Shown: positions 1 to 10,340 of the stretch, piece after piece
Position numbering within the stretch: position 1 is the first letter of the stretch
How the letters are laid out: the number at the start of each line of letters is the position of its first letter
Made by a program: the position numbers and the translations under genes
The notes under the pieces: model-generated
The model's database searches: none
Told to the model about the DNA's origin: nothing
Seen by the model: the letters and a program-made list of their open reading frames with translations, nothing else
DNA from: Chitinophaga pinensis
Lineage (GTDB): Bacteria > Bacteroidota > Bacteroidia > UBA7662
Assembly: GCA_945874665.1 (NCBI GenBank)
Contig: CAMCHJ010000011.1
Coordinates: forward strand, 1-61,673
Direction of reading: 5' to 3'
DNA: 61,673 nucleotides

Positions 1-116
1 TCATTCGTGGTGCCCTCGATACCGCGGGTGTTACTGGTCGTAAGCAAGGACGTTCAAAGTACGGTGCAAAAGCCAAGCAGGTTGCAGCACCGACAAAAGG
101 CGCAAAAAAGAAGTAA
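1..116 (+). CDS. rpsL: 30S ribosomal protein S12, C-terminal end (partial)
   Basis: The window opens inside this gene. The frame starting at base 3 gives IRGALDTAGVTGRKQGRSKY and then a lysine/alanine-rich tail ending GAKKK and TAA at 114-116. The GVxxRKQGRSKYGxK pattern is the S12 C-terminus, which lies at the decoding centre of the 30S subunit. rpsG and fusA follow in the standard str-operon order. The 5' part and the operon promoter lie outside the window. Confidence 0.95.
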   Translation, partial: IRGALDTAGVTGRKQGRSKYGAKAKQVAAPTKGAKKK

Positions 117-126
117 TATTTAAGCG

Positions 127-594
127 ATGAGAAAGACTCGTGCGAAAAAACGGATCATAGAGCAAGATCCAAAGTTTCAAGATGTAGTGGTGACCAAGTT
201 CATCAACAACATGATGCTCGACGGCAAGAAGAGCACTGCTTCAGAGATTTTTTATGAGGCCATGGCCATCATCGAAAAGCGTACCACTGAACCAGGCATC
301 GAAGTTTGGCGTCGTGCGTTGAATAACGTGATGCCGAACGTGGAAGTAAAAAGCCGCCGTGTTGGTGGTGCAACCTTCCAGGTGCCTATCGAAGTAAACC
401 CTTTCCGTAAGCAAGCCCTGGGCATGCGTTGGTTGATCGGTTATGCGCGCAAGCGTAACGAAAAGACCATGGTAGACCGCCTCGCTGGTGAAGTGATCGC
501 AGCGGCTAAAGGTGAAGGTGCTGCCGTTAAAAAGAAAGAAGATACTTACAAGATGGCAGAAGCCAACAAAGCATTCTCGCATTTCAGATTCTAA
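127..594 (+). CDS. rpsG: 30S ribosomal protein S7
   Basis: This 155-residue protein opens MRKTRAKKR and ends AFSHFRF, as S7 does. S7 nucleates assembly of the 16S 3' domain and contacts tRNA in the E site. The length is the usual bacterial one (about 155). It starts 10 bases after the rpsL stop and ends 3 bases before fusA, so it is certainly cotranscribed with both. The region before the ATG has no Shine-Dalgarno sequence, only A/T-rich sequence, as is common in Bacteroidota. Confidence 0.97.
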   Translation: MRKTRAKKRIIEQDPKFQDVVVTKFINNMMLDGKKSTASEIFYEAMAIIEKRTTEPGIEVWRRALNNVMPNVEVKSRRVGGATFQVPIEVNPFRKQALGMRWLIGYARKRNEKTMVDRLAGEVIAAAKGEGAAVKKKEDTYKMAEANKAFSHFRF

Positions 595-597
595 GAC

Positions 598-2730
598 ATG
601 GCACTAACTAATTTAAAGCTCACGCGCAACATCGGTATCGCAGCTCACATTGATGCCGGTAAAACCACTACTACGGAGCGTATTCTTTATTATACTGGCA
701 TGACTCACAAAATTGGTGAGGTACATGACGGTGCAGCCACCATGGACTGGATGGCACAAGAGCAGGAGCGTGGTATTACCATTACTTCGGCGGCCACCAA
801 AACTACTTGGAAATGGCATGATGACGAATACGCTGTAAATATCATTGATACCCCGGGTCACGTTGACTTTACCGTGGAAGTGAATCGTTCACTCCGCGTA
901 CTCGACGGCTTGGTGTTTTTGTTTTCTGCCGTCGACGGTGTGGAGCCTCAGTCTGAGACCAACTGGCGTTTGGCCGACAATTATAATGTACCCCGCATTG
1001 GTTTCGTCAATAAGATGGACCGTCAGGGCGCCGACTTCTTTAGCGTGTGTAAGCAGGTGAAAGACATGTTGGGTTCAACTGCCATTCCTTTGCAAGTACC
1101 AATCGGCAACGAAGAAACTTTCAAAGGTGTAGTTGACTTGATCGCTAATAAAGCCATCATCTGGGATGAGGAATCAAAAGGTATGACCTTTACCGAAGTG
1201 GAGATTCCTGCCGATTTGTTGGAACAGGTACAAGAGTACCGTCAGCAGTTGATTGAAATCACCGCTGAATATGATGATGTATTGATGGAGAAGTTTTTTG
1301 ACGATCCAAACAGCATCACCGAAGAAGAAATGCGTGTGGCCATTCGCCAAGCCGTTATCGACGGTAAGTTCGTGCCCATGATGTGTGGTTCTTCATTCAA
1401 AAACAAAGGTGTACAGGCCGTTTTGGATGCCGTATGTGCGTTCTTGCCTTCACCTATGGATACAGAAGCCGTTACGGGTACCAACCCTAAAACCGATGAG
1501 CCTACCTCACGTAAGCCATCTGTTGACGAGCCTTTCTGCGCCCTTGCCTTCAAAGTAGCTACTGACCCATTTGTAGGTCGCCTCGTTTTCTTCCGTGTAT
1601 ATTCTGGTCGTTTAGAGGCCGGTTCATACATCTCCAAGGTGAGAAGCGATCCTGATAAAGGCATCACCATCGACAAAGAGCGTATTTCGCGTTTGTTCCA
1701 GATGCATGCCAACGACCGCAAATCAATCGACTTCGTAGAAGCTGGTGACATTTGTGCGGCAGTAGGTTTCAAAGACATCAAAACTGGTGACACTTTGTGC
1801 GACGAGAAGCACCTCATCATCCTCGAGGCGATGAACTTCCCTGAGCCCGTGATCGGTTTGGCGATTGAACCAAAAACACAAGCGGATTCTGACAAATTGG
1901 GCAACGCCTTGGCGAAGCTTTCTGAAGAAGATCCTACTTTCCGTGTACATACAGATGAAGATTCAGGTCAAACCATCATCCAAGGTATGGGTGAGTTGCA
2001 CCTTGAAATCATTGTGGACCGTTTGCGTCGTGAATTCAAAGTAGAATGTAACCAAGGTGCGCCGCAGGTTACCTACAAAGAAGCCATCACAACAGCAGTG
2101 ATACATCGCGAAACGTATAAGAAGCAGACCGGTGGCCGTGGTAAGTTTGCCGATATCCAGGTAGAAATAATGCCAGGAGATCCAGAAAAGCCAGGTCTAG
2201 AGTTTGTGAATGAAGTAGTAGGTGGATCAATCCCACGTGAATTTATCCCTTCGGTAGAAAAAGGTTTTGCATCAGCCATGTCAAATGGTGTGTTGGCCGG
2301 TTTTGCCATCGATAACCTCAAAGTACGTTTGTTCGACGGCTCGTTCCACGCAGTTGACTCCGACTCACTTTCATTCGAAATTGCAGCTCGTTCAGCTTTC
2401 CGTGAAGCTTGTCGCAAAGCCAATCCTATCCTCCTTGAGCCAATCATGAAGGTTGAGGTAATTACCCCAGAAGATTATATGGGTGATGTAATTGGTGACT
2501 TGAACAAGCGTCGCGGTCAGATGCAAGGTATGGACTCTCGCAATGGAGCCCAAGTAATCAAAGCATTGGTGCCTTTGGCAGAGATGTTTGGTTACGTAAC
2601 CATCTTGCGTACCCTCACTTCGGGCCGTGCTACTTCTACCATGGAGTTCTCGCACTTCGCTGAAACACCTAGAAACATCGCGGACGATGTACTTGCAAAG
2701 TACAAGGCCATGAAAGCTTTAAAAGATTAA
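598..2730 (+). CDS. fusA: Translation elongation factor G
   Basis: A 710-residue translational GTPase that drives ribosomal translocation and, with RRF, ribosome recycling. Visible GTPase motifs are the P-loop AHIDAGKT (residues 16-23), DTPGH (84-88) and NKMD (138-141). The C-terminal half has the EF-G domain IV/V signature, including [13 protein letters not shown] and the [11 protein letters not shown] stretch. Length and order match canonical EF-G, not the LepA or Tet(M) paralogues. It sits between rpsG (3-base gap) and rpsJ (12-base gap). tuf does not follow it here; the only tuf in the window is at 38139. Confidence 0.97.
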   Translation: MALTNLKLTRNIGIAAHIDAGKTTTTERILYYTGMTHKIGEVHDGAATMDWMAQEQERGITITSAATKTTWKWHDDEYAVNIIDTPGHVDFTVEVNRSLRVLDGLVFLFSAVDGVEPQSETNWRLADNYNVPRIGFVNKMDRQGADFFSVCKQVKDMLGSTAIPLQVPIGNEETFKGVVDLIANKAIIWDEESKGMTFTEVEIPADLLEQVQEYRQQLIEITAEYDDVLMEKFFDDPNSITEEEMRVAIRQAVIDGKFVPMMCGSSFKNKGVQAVLDAVCAFLPSPMDTEAVTGTNPKTDEPTSRKPSVDEPFCALAFKVATDPFVGRLVFFRVYSGRLEAGSYISKVRSDPDKGITIDKERISRLFQMHANDRKSIDFVEAGDICAAVGFKDIKTGDTLCDEKHLIILEAMNFPEPVIGLAIEPKTQADSDKLGNALAKLSEEDPTFRVHTDEDSGQTIIQGMGELHLEIIVDRLRREFKVECNQGAPQVTYKEAITTAVIHRETYKKQTGGRGKFADIQVEIMPGDPEKPGLEFVNEVVGGSIPREFIPSVEKGFASAMSNGVLAGFAIDNLKVRLFDGSFHAVDSDSLSFEIAARSAFREACRKANPILLEPIMKVEVITPEDYMGDVIGDLNKRRGQMQGMDSRNGAQVIKALVPLAEMFGYVTILRTLTSGRATSTMEFSHFAETPRNIADDVLAKYKAMKALKD

Positions 2731-2742
2731 TAAGTAACGAAA

Positions 2743-3048
2743 ATGAGTCATCGTATTCGCATAAAATTGAAGTCTTACGACCACAACCTCGTTGATAAGT
2801 CAGCAGAGAAAATCGTGAAGACAGTGAAAACTACCGGTGCAGTGGTTAGCGGTCCTATCCCATTGCCTACCGAGAAGCGCATCTTCACAGTGTTGAAGTC
2901 GCCTCACGTAAACAAAAAAGCCCGTGAGCAATTCCAGTTGTGCTCTTACAAGCGCATTTTGGATATCTACAGTTCTTCTTCGAAGACCGTAGATGCCCTG
3001 ATGAAATTGGAGCTCCCGAGCGGTGTAGATGTAGAAATTAAAGTTTGA
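2743..3048 (+). CDS. rpsJ: 30S ribosomal protein S10
   Basis: A 101-residue protein opening [18 protein letters not shown], with the conserved [27 protein letters not shown] type core broken only by family-typical changes. S10 is part of the 30S head and is also NusE, which pairs with NusB and NusG during rRNA antitermination. It is the first gene of the S10 part of the cluster and follows fusA without a visible terminator or promoter, so the str and S10 operons are joined. Confidence 0.97.
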   Translation: MSHRIRIKLKSYDHNLVDKSAEKIVKTVKTTGAVVSGPIPLPTEKRIFTVLKSPHVNKKAREQFQLCSYKRILDIYSSSSKTVDALMKLELPSGVDVEIKV

Positions 3049-3060
3049 TAACCGACAATC

Positions 3061-3675
3061 ATGTCAGGAATAATTGGTAAAAAAGTTGGAATGACCAGCA
3101 TTTTCAGTGCCGATGGTAAGAATGTACCATGCACAGTTTTGGAAGCTGGTCCTTGCGTAATTACGCAAGTGAAGACCGTTGAAACAGACGGTTATGACGC
3201 CTACCAGCTTGCTTATGGTGATAAGAAGGAGAAATCCACAACCAAAGCAATGCTAGGACACTTCAAGAAAGCTGGAACGACTCCTAAGCGCAAGCTTACA
3301 GAGCTCACCTTCGAAGAGGAGTTGGGATTGGGAGACACCGTAACGGTAGAGATTTTTTCAGAAGGCGAATTTGTTGACGTCGTTGGCGTAAGCAAAGGTA
3401 AAGGATTCCAGGGCGTTGTAAAGCGTCACGGATTCAGCGGTGTGGGTGGACAAACCCACGGTCAGCACAACCGCTTACGCGCCCCGGGTTCACTCGGTGC
3501 GTCGTCATGGCCTTCAAGAGTTTTCAAAGGCATGCGCATGGGTGGTCACACAGGTAATGTACGCGTTAAAGCGTTAAACCTCGAGATCCTGAAAGTGTTT
3601 CCTGAGCAAAACCTGCTGGTAGTTAAAGGTTCCGTACCTGGAGCCAAGGGTTCATTCGTAATCGTGGAGAAATAA
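3061..3675 (+). CDS. rplC: 50S ribosomal protein L3
   Basis: A 204-residue protein beginning [15 protein letters not shown]. It carries the L3 signature around [16 protein letters not shown] and the [19 protein letters not shown] loop, which reaches toward the peptidyl-transferase centre; changes in that loop can give pleuromutilin or linezolid resistance in other bacteria. The length is normal. It lies 12 bases after rpsJ and 1 base before rplD, consistent with translational coupling. Confidence 0.97.
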   Translation: MSGIIGKKVGMTSIFSADGKNVPCTVLEAGPCVITQVKTVETDGYDAYQLAYGDKKEKSTTKAMLGHFKKAGTTPKRKLTELTFEEELGLGDTVTVEIFSEGEFVDVVGVSKGKGFQGVVKRHGFSGVGGQTHGQHNRLRAPGSLGASSWPSRVFKGMRMGGHTGNVRVKALNLEILKVFPEQNLLVVKGSVPGAKGSFVIVEK

Positions 3676-3676
3676 G

Positions 3677-4306
3677 ATGCAACTACCTGTATTTAATATC
3701 GAAGGTCAGGAGACCAAAGCAAAAGTTACGCTTCCCGAAGGAGTTTTCGGAATTGAGCCTAACGATCATGCAATCTACCTAGACGTAAAGCAGTACTTGG
3801 CCAACCAGCGTCAGGGTACTCACAAATCAAAAGAGCGTTGGGAAATTGCGGGTTCTACTCGTAAGCTTCACAAGCAAAAAGGAACTGGTGGCGCTCGTAA
3901 GGGTGATATCAACAGCCCACTCCTCAAAGGTGGTGCCCGTGTATTCGGTCCGCAGCCCCGCGACTACAGTTTCAAACTGAACAAAAAAGTGAAGGTTTTG
4001 GCACGTAAGTCTGCATTGGCTTACAAAGCGCAAGGCAACAACATTACCGTGCTCGAAGACTTTACATTTGATGCCCCTAAGACAAAAGCATTTGCAGCCA
4101 TGCTCAAGAGCTTTAATGTAACAGGACAGCGTGTATTGCTCGTAACTGGTGAGAAGAATGATAACGTCGTTTTGTCGGGTCGTAACCTGCAAAAGACCAA
4201 AATCATTGTTGCTAGTGACCTCAACACATACGATGTGATGAACGCCTCTAAGGTATTGTTGTTAAACAGCGCGATCGTTAAGATCGAGGAAACTTTAAAC
4301 AAGTAA
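3677..4306 (+). CDS. rplD: 50S ribosomal protein L4
   Basis: A 209-residue protein of the L4/L1e family. The long exit-tunnel loop is recognisable at [20 protein letters not shown] and the following [14 protein letters not shown]4 lines the nascent-peptide tunnel with L22; in Enterobacteria it also represses the S10 operon, but no such leader can be examined here. The ATG follows the rplC stop by one base and rplW begins 5 bases after this gene. Confidence 0.96.
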   Translation: MQLPVFNIEGQETKAKVTLPEGVFGIEPNDHAIYLDVKQYLANQRQGTHKSKERWEIAGSTRKLHKQKGTGGARKGDINSPLLKGGARVFGPQPRDYSFKLNKKVKVLARKSALAYKAQGNNITVLEDFTFDAPKTKAFAAMLKSFNVTGQRVLLVTGEKNDNVVLSGRNLQKTKIIVASDLNTYDVMNASKVLLLNSAIVKIEETLNK

Positions 4307-4311
4307 GCCAC

Positions 4312-4602
4312 ATGGAGATTTTAAAGAAGCCGATCATCACAGAGAAGATGACCATGTTAGGCGAAAAGCGCAATCAATTTGCTTTTCGTGTTGATAAAAG
4401 AGCCAACAAACTTCAAATCCGCAAGGCCATTGAAGAGATGTATGGTGTGACCATAGAAGCCATCAACACCATGGTGTATGCTGGTAAAACGAAGAGCCGC
4501 AATACAAAAGGCGGTATTGTAACAGGTAGAACCGATAGTTTCAAAAAAGCTATCGTTACCCTCAAGGACGGTGAAACAATCGATTTCTACAGTAACATTT
4601 AA
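4312..4602 (+). CDS. rplW: 50S ribosomal protein L23
   Basis: A 96-residue protein opening [19 protein letters not shown], the classic L23 start. L23 sits at the tunnel exit and is the docking site for trigger factor and SRP. The [20 protein letters not shown] stretch is the family's tunnel-side loop. Length is typical, and the position between rplD and rplB is the standard one. Confidence 0.96.
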   Translation: MEILKKPIITEKMTMLGEKRNQFAFRVDKRANKLQIRKAIEEMYGVTIEAINTMVYAGKTKSRNTKGGIVTGRTDSFKKAIVTLKDGETIDFYSNI

Positions 4603-4607
4603 GGAAA

Positions 4608-5432
4608 ATGGCAGTAAAAAGATTTAGACCGCTAACTCCGGGCTTGCGCTTCAAAGTTGCAAACACGTTTGAGGCTATCACTACCGATACGCCAGAGAAA
4701 AGCTTGCTCGCCCCGATCAAAAGATCAGGTGGTCGTAACAGCAGAGGTAAGATGACTATGCGCTACATGGGCGGTGGTCACAAGAAAATGTACCGTATCA
4801 TCGATTTCAAGCGTAATAAGTTTGATATCCCAGCGACTGTAAAGTCGGTTGAGTACGATCCGAACCGTTCAGCATTCATCGCCTTATTGGTTTATGCCGA
4901 TGGTGAGAAGCGATATATCCTTGCCCCTAAAGGCATTGAAGTAGGAGCAACCCTCATGAGTGGTGAGAAAGCTACCCCAGATACTGGCAATGCACTCTTC
5001 TTGAGCGCTATTCCATTGGGTTCAGCAATCCACAATGTGGAGATGCAGCCTGGTAAAGGCGGACAAATTGTTCGTACCGCTGGTGCTAAAGCTACTTTGG
5101 CAGCACGTGACGGTAAGTATGCTATTATCAAGTTGCCTTCTGGCGAAACACGCATGATCCTCCAAACTTGTTTGGCTACCATGGGTGAGTTGTCGAACGA
5201 AGACCACTTCTTGGAAGTGAGTGGAAAAGCCGGTCGCAGCCGTTGGTTGGGTCGTCGTCCACGCGTTCGTGGTGTAGCGATGAACCCGGTCGATCACCCT
5301 ATGGGTGGTGGTGAAGGTCGTGCTTCAGGTGGACACCCACGTTCACGCAAAGGCTTACTGGCCAAGGGTTTCAAAACTCGTGGTCCTAAGAAGTCGTCAG
5401 ATAGGTTGATTGTTAAACGTAGAAAAGCATAA
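4608..5432 (+). CDS. rplB: 50S ribosomal protein L2
   Basis: A 274-residue protein with the L2 hallmark [17 protein letters not shown] (about residues 224-240). It contains the histidine implicated in peptidyl-transferase function and subunit association. The N-terminal RNA-binding OB domain and the C-terminal [11 protein letters not shown] tail are present. The start follows AAGGA with short spacing. rpsS begins 3 bases downstream. Confidence 0.97.
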   Translation: MAVKRFRPLTPGLRFKVANTFEAITTDTPEKSLLAPIKRSGGRNSRGKMTMRYMGGGHKKMYRIIDFKRNKFDIPATVKSVEYDPNRSAFIALLVYADGEKRYILAPKGIEVGATLMSGEKATPDTGNALFLSAIPLGSAIHNVEMQPGKGGQIVRTAGAKATLAARDGKYAIIKLPSGETRMILQTCLATMGELSNEDHFLEVSGKAGRSRWLGRRPRVRGVAMNPVDHPMGGGEGRASGGHPRSRKGLLAKGFKTRGPKKSSDRLIVKRRKA

Positions 5433-5435
5433 GCA

Positions 5436-5714
5436 ATGGCGCGTTCACTAAAAAAAGGCCCATTCGTAGAGTATACCCTTGAAAAGAAGGTGCTTACCAT
5501 GAATGAGGGTGTAAAAAAGTCAGTAATCAAAACTTGGTCGAGAAGATCAATGATTACTCCGGATTTCGTAGGTCATACTTTTGCTGTGCATAACGGCAAT
5601 AAGTTTATCCCTGTGTATGTAACGGAAAACATGGTAGGTCACAAACTGGGAGAGTTTGCTCCAACCCGTAACTTCCGTGGTCACGCAGCTAAAAAAGATA
5701 AAGGAAGAAAGTAA
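5436..5714 (+). CDS. rpsS: 30S ribosomal protein S19
   Basis: A 92-residue protein beginning [18 protein letters not shown], with the conserved [21 protein letters not shown] block. S19 forms a complex with S13 in the 30S head near the A-site tRNA. Its TAA overlaps the ATG of rplV in a TAATG arrangement at 5712-5716, a sign of translational coupling. Confidence 0.97.
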   Translation: MARSLKKGPFVEYTLEKKVLTMNEGVKKSVIKTWSRRSMITPDFVGHTFAVHNGNKFIPVYVTENMVGHKLGEFAPTRNFRGHAAKKDKGRK

Positions 5715-6070
5715 TGGAAGCAGTAGCCGTATTACGTAATTGCCCTACTTCTCCACGCAAAATGCGTTTGGTAGTGGATTTGATCCGCGGTCAGAAAGTA
5801 GATCACGCAGCAAATATCCTGAAGTTCTCTAAACAAGAAGCTTCAATCCGTTTAGAAAAACTGTTGCTTTCAGCAGTGTCTAACTGGGAAAAGAAAAACG
5901 AAGAGTCTAGCCTCGAAGAAGCGAACCTCTATGTGAAAAGTATACAGGTTGATGGCGGTCGCATGTTGAAGCGTCTGCGTCCTGCTCCGCAGGGTCGTGG
6001 ACACCGTATTCGCAAGCGTTCAAATCACGTGACCATCGTAGTTGATAGCTTACCAACCGTAACCGAATAA
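5714..6070 (+). CDS. rplV: 50S ribosomal protein L22
   Basis: A 118-residue L22 protein. The [22 protein letters not shown]-terminal motif and the [20 protein letters not shown] tunnel hairpin are clear. That hairpin, with L4, forms the tunnel constriction where macrolides bind nearby. The start codon overlaps the rpsS stop. rpsC follows after 5 bases. Confidence 0.96.
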   Translation: MEAVAVLRNCPTSPRKMRLVVDLIRGQKVDHAANILKFSKQEASIRLEKLLLSAVSNWEKKNEESSLEEANLYVKSIQVDGGRMLKRLRPAPQGRGHRIRKRSNHVTIVVDSLPTVTE

Positions 6071-6075
6071 TCAGC

Positions 6076-6885
6076 ATGGGACAGAAAATTAATCCAATTA
6101 GCTTTCGTTTAGGTTACATCAAAGGTTGGGATTCCAACTGGTTCGGTGGTAACAACTACGCAGACAAACTCGTAGAAGACGACAAAATCCGCAAATACTT
6201 AGCTGCTCGTATCAATAACGGTGGCATTTCAAAGGTAGTGATTGAGCGCACGCTCAAGCGGATCATCATCACTGTGCACACCAGCCGTCCCGGTATCGTG
6301 ATTGGTAAAGGTGGTTCAGAGGTGGATCGCATCAAAGAAGAAATCAAGAAGCTCACCAACACCGACGTGCAGATCAATATTTTTGAGATCAAGCGTCCGG
6401 AATTAGATGCTGCTTTGGTAGCCGAAGGCATAGCCCGCCAGCTCGAAGCACGTGTTTCCTTCCGTCGTGCCATGAAAACCTCTATTGCCTCTACCATGCG
6501 TATGGGTGCCGAAGGTATTAAAGTAATGGTATCAGGTCGTTTAGGTGGCGCAGAAATTGCCCGCTCTGAGCAGTACAAAGAAGGACGTATTCCGTTGCAC
6601 ACCATTCGTGCCGACATCGATTACGCACTCAAGGAAGCTCAAACCGTTTACGGTAAGATCGGCGTAAAAGTATGGATCTGTAAGGGAGAAGTTTTCGGTA
6701 AGCGCGACTTGTCGCCTAACGTTGGTGCAGCTGCACAAGGACGTACAGGCGGTCCAGGAAGCAATGATCGTCCGGCCGGTGGTCGTGATCGTGACCGCAA
6801 AGGTGGCGGTGGTCGTGGCGAGCGTCGTAGTGGCGGTGGCGGTGGCGGTGGTCCCCGTAACGAAGGCAGACCAAGGAAGTCATAA
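6076..6885 (+). CDS. rpsC: 30S ribosomal protein S3 with a Gly/Arg-rich tail
   Basis: A 269-residue S3. The core is normal: [18 protein letters not shown] start, KH-domain GXXG-type segment around [20 protein letters not shown] and the C-terminal domain to about residue 220. S3 lines the mRNA entry tunnel and contributes to helicase activity. After about residue 222 there is a low-complexity tail rich in Gly, Arg and Asp, including a run of seven Gly encoded by repeated GGT/GGC codons near 6831-6850. E. coli S3 lacks this (about 233 residues). The frame stays open to a normal TAA 20 bases before rplP, so the tail is not a visible frameshift artefact. Confidence 0.95.
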   Translation: MGQKINPISFRLGYIKGWDSNWFGGNNYADKLVEDDKIRKYLAARINNGGISKVVIERTLKRIIITVHTSRPGIVIGKGGSEVDRIKEEIKKLTNTDVQINIFEIKRPELDAALVAEGIARQLEARVSFRRAMKTSIASTMRMGAEGIKVMVSGRLGGAEIARSEQYKEGRIPLHTIRADIDYALKEAQTVYGKIGVKVWICKGEVFGKRDLSPNVGAAAQGRTGGPGSNDRPAGGRDRDRKGGGGRGERRSGGGGGGGPRNEGRPRKS

Positions 6886-6905
6886 TAAGCTAAAGAGAAC
6901 AGAAG

Positions 6906-7328
6906 ATGTTACAGCCAAAAAGAACGAAATTTAGAAAGATGCACAAGGGCCGTGTCAAAGGCATGGCAACCCGTGGCAGTGAGCTCGCTTTCGGCAGCTT
7001 TGGTCTCAAAACACTCGAGGCCAAATGGATTACATCACGTCAGATTGAAGCGGCGCGTATTGCGGTAACTCGTTTTATGAAACGTGAAGGTCAAGTGTGG
7101 ATCCGGATTTTCCCAGACAAACCCGTTACCAAGAAGCCTGCAGAGGTGCGTATGGGTAAAGGTAAGGGTGCTCCGGAATATTGGGTAGCAGTAGTTAAGC
7201 CTGGCACTTTGATATTTGAAGCAGAAGGTGTACCTTTGCCGGTCGCAAAAGAGGCCATGCGCCTTGCCGCTCAAAAATTACCGGTGAGCACCTCGTTTGT
7301 AGTTAGAAGAGATTACGTAGAACAATAA
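6906..7328 (+). CDS. rplP: 50S ribosomal protein L16
   Basis: A 140-residue protein opening [16 protein letters not shown], as L16 does. It contains the conserved RPDKP-like segment ([21 protein letters not shown]) that contacts the A-site tRNA elbow and 5S rRNA region. Length is normal. It lies between rpsC and rpmC as in other bacteria. Confidence 0.97.
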   Translation: MLQPKRTKFRKMHKGRVKGMATRGSELAFGSFGLKTLEAKWITSRQIEAARIAVTRFMKREGQVWIRIFPDKPVTKKPAEVRMGKGKGAPEYWVAVVKPGTLIFEAEGVPLPVAKEAMRLAAQKLPVSTSFVVRRDYVEQ

Positions 7329-7333
7329 GAAAT

Positions 7334-7546
7334 ATGAAGTACTCCGAAATAAAAGAACTTTCCACAGCAGAGATTGCTGAGCGGATCAAGGAGGAAAAGC
7401 TTCAGCTTACCAAGTTGAAGTTCAGCCACGCTGTGTCGGCAGTAGAAAATCCGACAAAGCTTCGTGAAACGCGCAAAGTGATTGCACGACTGTTGACTGA
7501 GCAAGGCCAGCGTAGCAGCGAAGCAACTGTTGCAAATAATCAATAA
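7334..7546 (+). CDS. rpmC: 50S ribosomal protein L29
   Basis: A 70-residue helical protein starting [21 protein letters not shown], matching the L29 coiled-coil pair of helices at the tunnel exit next to L23. The conserved [12 protein letters not shown] motif is present at about residues 45-56. It begins 5 bases after the rplP stop. Confidence 0.95.
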   Translation: MKYSEIKELSTAEIAERIKEEKLQLTKLKFSHAVSAVENPTKLRETRKVIARLLTEQGQRSSEATVANNQ

Positions 7547-7554
7547 TTGCAGTG

Positions 7555-7815
7555 ATGGAAGAAGTAAGAAACGCAAGAAAAGAAAGAGTCGGTAGTGTGG
7601 TTAGCAATAAAATGCAAAAGACCATCACTGTAGCTGTGGAACGTAAAGTGAAGCACCCGATCTATGGCAAGTTCGTGAAGAGCACGAAGAAATTCACTGC
7701 TCACGACGAAAACAACGATTGTAATATTGGAGACGTAGTCCGTATAATGGAAACCCGTCCCCTCAGCAAAAACAAGCGTTGGAGATTGGTAGAAATTGTT
7801 GAAAGAGCTAAGTAA
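7555..7815 (+). CDS. rpsQ: 30S ribosomal protein S17
   Basis: An 86-residue OB-fold primary 16S-binding protein. [21 protein letters not shown] is the S17 signature, and the C-terminal [18 protein letters not shown] is conserved. A GTG three bases upstream (7552) is in frame, but the ATG at 7555 is the likelier start. The stop overlaps the rplN ATG as TAATG. Confidence 0.95.
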   Translation: MEEVRNARKERVGSVVSNKMQKTITVAVERKVKHPIYGKFVKSTKKFTAHDENNDCNIGDVVRIMETRPLSKNKRWRLVEIVERAK

Positions 7816-8183
7816 TGGTACAACAAGAAAGCAGATTAGCTGTTGCAGATAACAGCGGCGCTAAAGAAGTTCTCTGTATCCGCGTATTGGGCGGTACAGG
7901 AAAGCGTTATGCCTCGGTAGGAGATAAGATTGTAGTAACAATCAAGTCTGCCATCCCGTCTGGTAACGCCAAAAAAGGAACCGTATCCAAGGCTGTGGTA
8001 GTACGTACCCGCAAAGAAGTTCGTCGTCGTGATGGTTCATACATCCGCTTCGGTGACAATGCAGTGGTATTGCTTAACAACCAAGACGAGCCCCGTGGCA
8101 CCCGTATCTTCGGACCGGTAGCCCGCGAACTTCGTGAGAAGTCGTTTATGAAGATTGTTTCACTAGCCCCTGAGGTACTTTAA
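7815..8183 (+). CDS. rplN: 50S ribosomal protein L14
   Basis: A 122-residue protein starting [22 protein letters not shown], the canonical L14 N-terminus. [18 protein letters not shown] and [13 protein letters not shown] are also conserved. L14 forms intersubunit bridges and is the binding site of the silencing factor RsfS. The start overlaps the rpsQ stop. Confidence 0.97.
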   Translation: MVQQESRLAVADNSGAKEVLCIRVLGGTGKRYASVGDKIVVTIKSAIPSGNAKKGTVSKAVVVRTRKEVRRRDGSYIRFGDNAVVLLNNQDEPRGTRIFGPVARELREKSFMKIVSLAPEVL

Positions 8184-8193
8184 AATACGAATC

Positions 8194-8514
8194 ATGGGAA
8201 ATGTAAAACTGAAAATCAAAAAGGGAGACATCGTTCGTGTGATCGCGGGTGATGACAAAGGCAAAGAAGGCCGTGTGCTCGAAGTACGTCGCGAAGACAA
8301 TCGCGCGTTTGTAGAAGGTGTGAATATGATCACCAAGCACAGCAAGCCCAACGCCGCTAATCCGAATGGAGGCATCGTTAAGAAAGAGGCTCCTGTACAA
8401 ATTTCAAACCTGATGGTTGTTGTTGGCGGCGTTGCTAGCAAAATTGGCAGGAAGCAAGATGAGAATGGTAAACTGGTCCGTTTCGCTAAGAAAACGGGAG
8501 AAATAATTAAGTGA
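8194..8514 (+). CDS. rplX: 50S ribosomal protein L24
   Basis: A 106-residue assembly-initiator protein. The KOW motif is visible near the start as [23 protein letters not shown]. The [24 protein letters not shown] segment is typical of bacterial L24. The TGA stop overlaps the ATG of rplE (8512-8516). Confidence 0.96.
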   Translation: MGNVKLKIKKGDIVRVIAGDDKGKEGRVLEVRREDNRAFVEGVNMITKHSKPNAANPNGGIVKKEAPVQISNLMVVVGGVASKIGRKQDENGKLVRFAKKTGEIIK

Positions 8515-9071
8515 TGTCATACAGCGTACGACTCAAGTCAAAATACAAAGAGGAGGTAATTCCTGCTCTCCAGACGAAATTTGGTTACAAGAATGTAATG
8601 CAAATCCCTCGCCTGACGAAAATCGCAATCAACCAGGGTGTTGGTGCGGCTGTTTCGGATAAGAAGCTGGTTGATTCAGCTGTAAACGAGATGACAATGA
8701 TCGCTGGTCAAAAGGCTGTGCCTACCAAGTCGAAAAAAGCCATCTCTAACTTCAAACTCCGGGAAGAAATGCCAATCGGTGCTCGTGTAACTTTACGCGA
8801 CAATCAGATGTATGAATTCCTCGATCGTTTGGTATCCATTGCATTGCCACGTGTACGTGATTTCAAAGGTATCAATCCAAAAGGATTTGATGGCCGTGGA
8901 AACTACACATTGGGTGTAACAGAGCACATCATTTTCCCTGAGATCAACATCGACAAGGTGGCTAAAATCACCGGTATGGATATAACCTTCGTGACTACTG
9001 CCAAAACGGATGAAGAAGCCTTGGCACTGCTCACAGAGTTGGGTCTTCCTTTTAAAACGAATAAAAACTAA
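8514..9071 (+). CDS. rplE: 50S ribosomal protein L5
   Basis: A 185-residue 5S rRNA-binding protein that also touches the P-site tRNA. Conserved blocks are [31 protein letters not shown], the [17 protein letters not shown] loop and [12 protein letters not shown]. An in-frame GTG at 8511 precedes ATG 8514. The ATG gives the usual [14 protein letters not shown] start and overlaps the rplX stop. Confidence 0.96.
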   Translation: MSYSVRLKSKYKEEVIPALQTKFGYKNVMQIPRLTKIAINQGVGAAVSDKKLVDSAVNEMTMIAGQKAVPTKSKKAISNFKLREEMPIGARVTLRDNQMYEFLDRLVSIALPRVRDFKGINPKGFDGRGNYTLGVTEHIIFPEINIDKVAKITGMDITFVTTAKTDEEALALLTELGLPFKTNKN

Positions 9072-9074
9072 TCC

Positions 9075-9344
9075 ATGGCTAAGGAAGGAATAAAGGCTAG
9101 AGGACGTAAGCGCGAAGCAACAGTTGCTAAGTATGCTGCGAAGCGTGCTGCGTTGAAAGAAGCAGGTGACTATTTGGGTCTCCAGAAGTTGCCAAGAAAT
9201 GCTTCACCTGTAAGGTTGCACAACCGTTGTAAAATCAGTGGTCGTCCGCGTGGTTACATGCGTCAGTTCGGTATCTCAAGGGTACTGTTCCGCAAGATGG
9301 CTTCAGAGGGAAAAATCCCGGGTGTAACTAAAGGTAGCTGGTAA
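9075..9344 (+). CDS. rpsN: 30S ribosomal protein S14, zinc-free form
   Basis: An 89-residue S14 with the C-terminal signature [19 protein letters not shown]. It has a single Cys, so the CxxC...CxxC zinc ligands of the short C+ form are absent; this is the longer C- type, whose folding does not depend on zinc. It starts 3 bases after rplE. Confidence 0.95.
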   Translation: MAKEGIKARGRKREATVAKYAAKRAALKEAGDYLGLQKLPRNASPVRLHNRCKISGRPRGYMRQFGISRVLFRKMASEGKIPGVTKGSW

Positions 9345-9367
9345 TAATAATTTAAAGGAGTAGAGAA

Positions 9368-9763
9368 ATGACTGATCCTATAGCAGATTACCTCACCAGG
9401 TTGCGTAATGCCCTGAAGGCTAACCACCGTGTGGTAGAGATTCCCGCTTCAAATTTGAAGAAGGAAATCACAAAGGTTTTATTTGAAAAAGGTTATATAA
9501 CCAATTATAAGTTCGAAGACGAAGGTCCTCAAGGCTCGATTAAAATCGCGTTGAAGTATCTTCCTGGTAGTAACGAGCCTGCGATTCGCAATTTGCGTCG
9601 TGTGAGCCGTCCAGGTCTTCGTAAATACGCTGGTGCCGGCGAATTACCACGTGTAATCAACGGCTTGGGTATTGCGATTGTTTCGACTTCAAGAGGGGTT
9701 ATGACAGATAAGGAAGCTCGTCAACAGCATGTTGGTGGCGAAGTATTGTGCTACGTTTATTAA
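9368..9763 (+). CDS. rpsH: 30S ribosomal protein S8
   Basis: A 131-residue S8 with the start [19 protein letters not shown] and the C-terminal [20 protein letters not shown] block. S8 organises the central domain of 16S rRNA, and in E. coli represses the spc operon. Unusually for this window, the start is preceded by AAAGGAG (9354-9360) with seven bases of spacing, a good Shine-Dalgarno. Confidence 0.96.
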   Translation: MTDPIADYLTRLRNALKANHRVVEIPASNLKKEITKVLFEKGYITNYKFEDEGPQGSIKIALKYLPGSNEPAIRNLRRVSRPGLRKYAGAGELPRVINGLGIAIVSTSRGVMTDKEARQQHVGGEVLCYVY

Positions 9764-9773
9764 GAAGTAAGAA

Positions 9774-10331
9774 ATGTCACGAATAGGAAAACTTCCCGTT
9801 GAGATACCAGCAAACGTAAACATCACAGTAAGTGATAAGAACGTGGTGACTGTAAAGGGACCAAAAGGACAACTTGATCGTTGGGTTGATACCGACATCA
9901 AGATTGAGATTGAGGGCAATGAGCTGAGAGTAGTTCGTCCCACTGAAAGTAAGCGTCACCGTGCACTCCATGGTTTGTACCGCTCTTTGATCAACAACAT
10001 GGTAAAGGGTGTTAGCGAAGGCTACGTTTTGAACCAAGAGTTAGTAGGTGTGGGTTACCGCGCCAATGCCAACGGTCAACTGTTGGAGCTTTCTTTAGGA
10101 TATTCACACGATATCGTGATGCAGATTCCTGCTGAAGTGAGCTTGAAAACGGAAACCCTAAAAGGTAAAAACCCGGTGATCACTTTGGAGAGCATCGATA
10201 ATGAATTGATTGGTCAGGTAGCTGCGAAAATCCGTTCACTCCGTAAGCCTGAGCCTTACAAAGGAAAAGGTATCAAGTTCGTTGGTGAGGTACTTCGTCG
10301 CAAAGCTGGTAAGTCAGCAGGTAAAAAATAA
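9774..10331 (+). CDS. rplF: 50S ribosomal protein L6
   Basis: A 185-residue protein starting MSRIGKLPVEIPANVNITV. It has the L6 C-terminal signature EPYKGKGIKFVGEVLRRKAGKSAGK. L6 lies near the sarcin-ricin loop and the factor-binding site. Length is typical. It is between rpsH and rplR with gaps of about 10 bases. Confidence 0.96.
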   Translation: MSRIGKLPVEIPANVNITVSDKNVVTVKGPKGQLDRWVDTDIKIEIEGNELRVVRPTESKRHRALHGLYRSLINNMVKGVSEGYVLNQELVGVGYRANANGQLLELSLGYSHDIVMQIPAEVSLKTETLKGKNPVITLESIDNELIGQVAAKIRSLRKPEPYKGKGIKFVGEVLRRKAGKSAGKK

Positions 10332-10340
10332 GAACAGAAA

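Noticed and set aside
1242-1904. 220-codon open frame antisense to fusA
   Set aside because: It lies fully inside fusA on the other strand, has no family features, and follows from fusA codon bias. The same holds for the antisense frames in rpsC, rpoB, rpoC and others.
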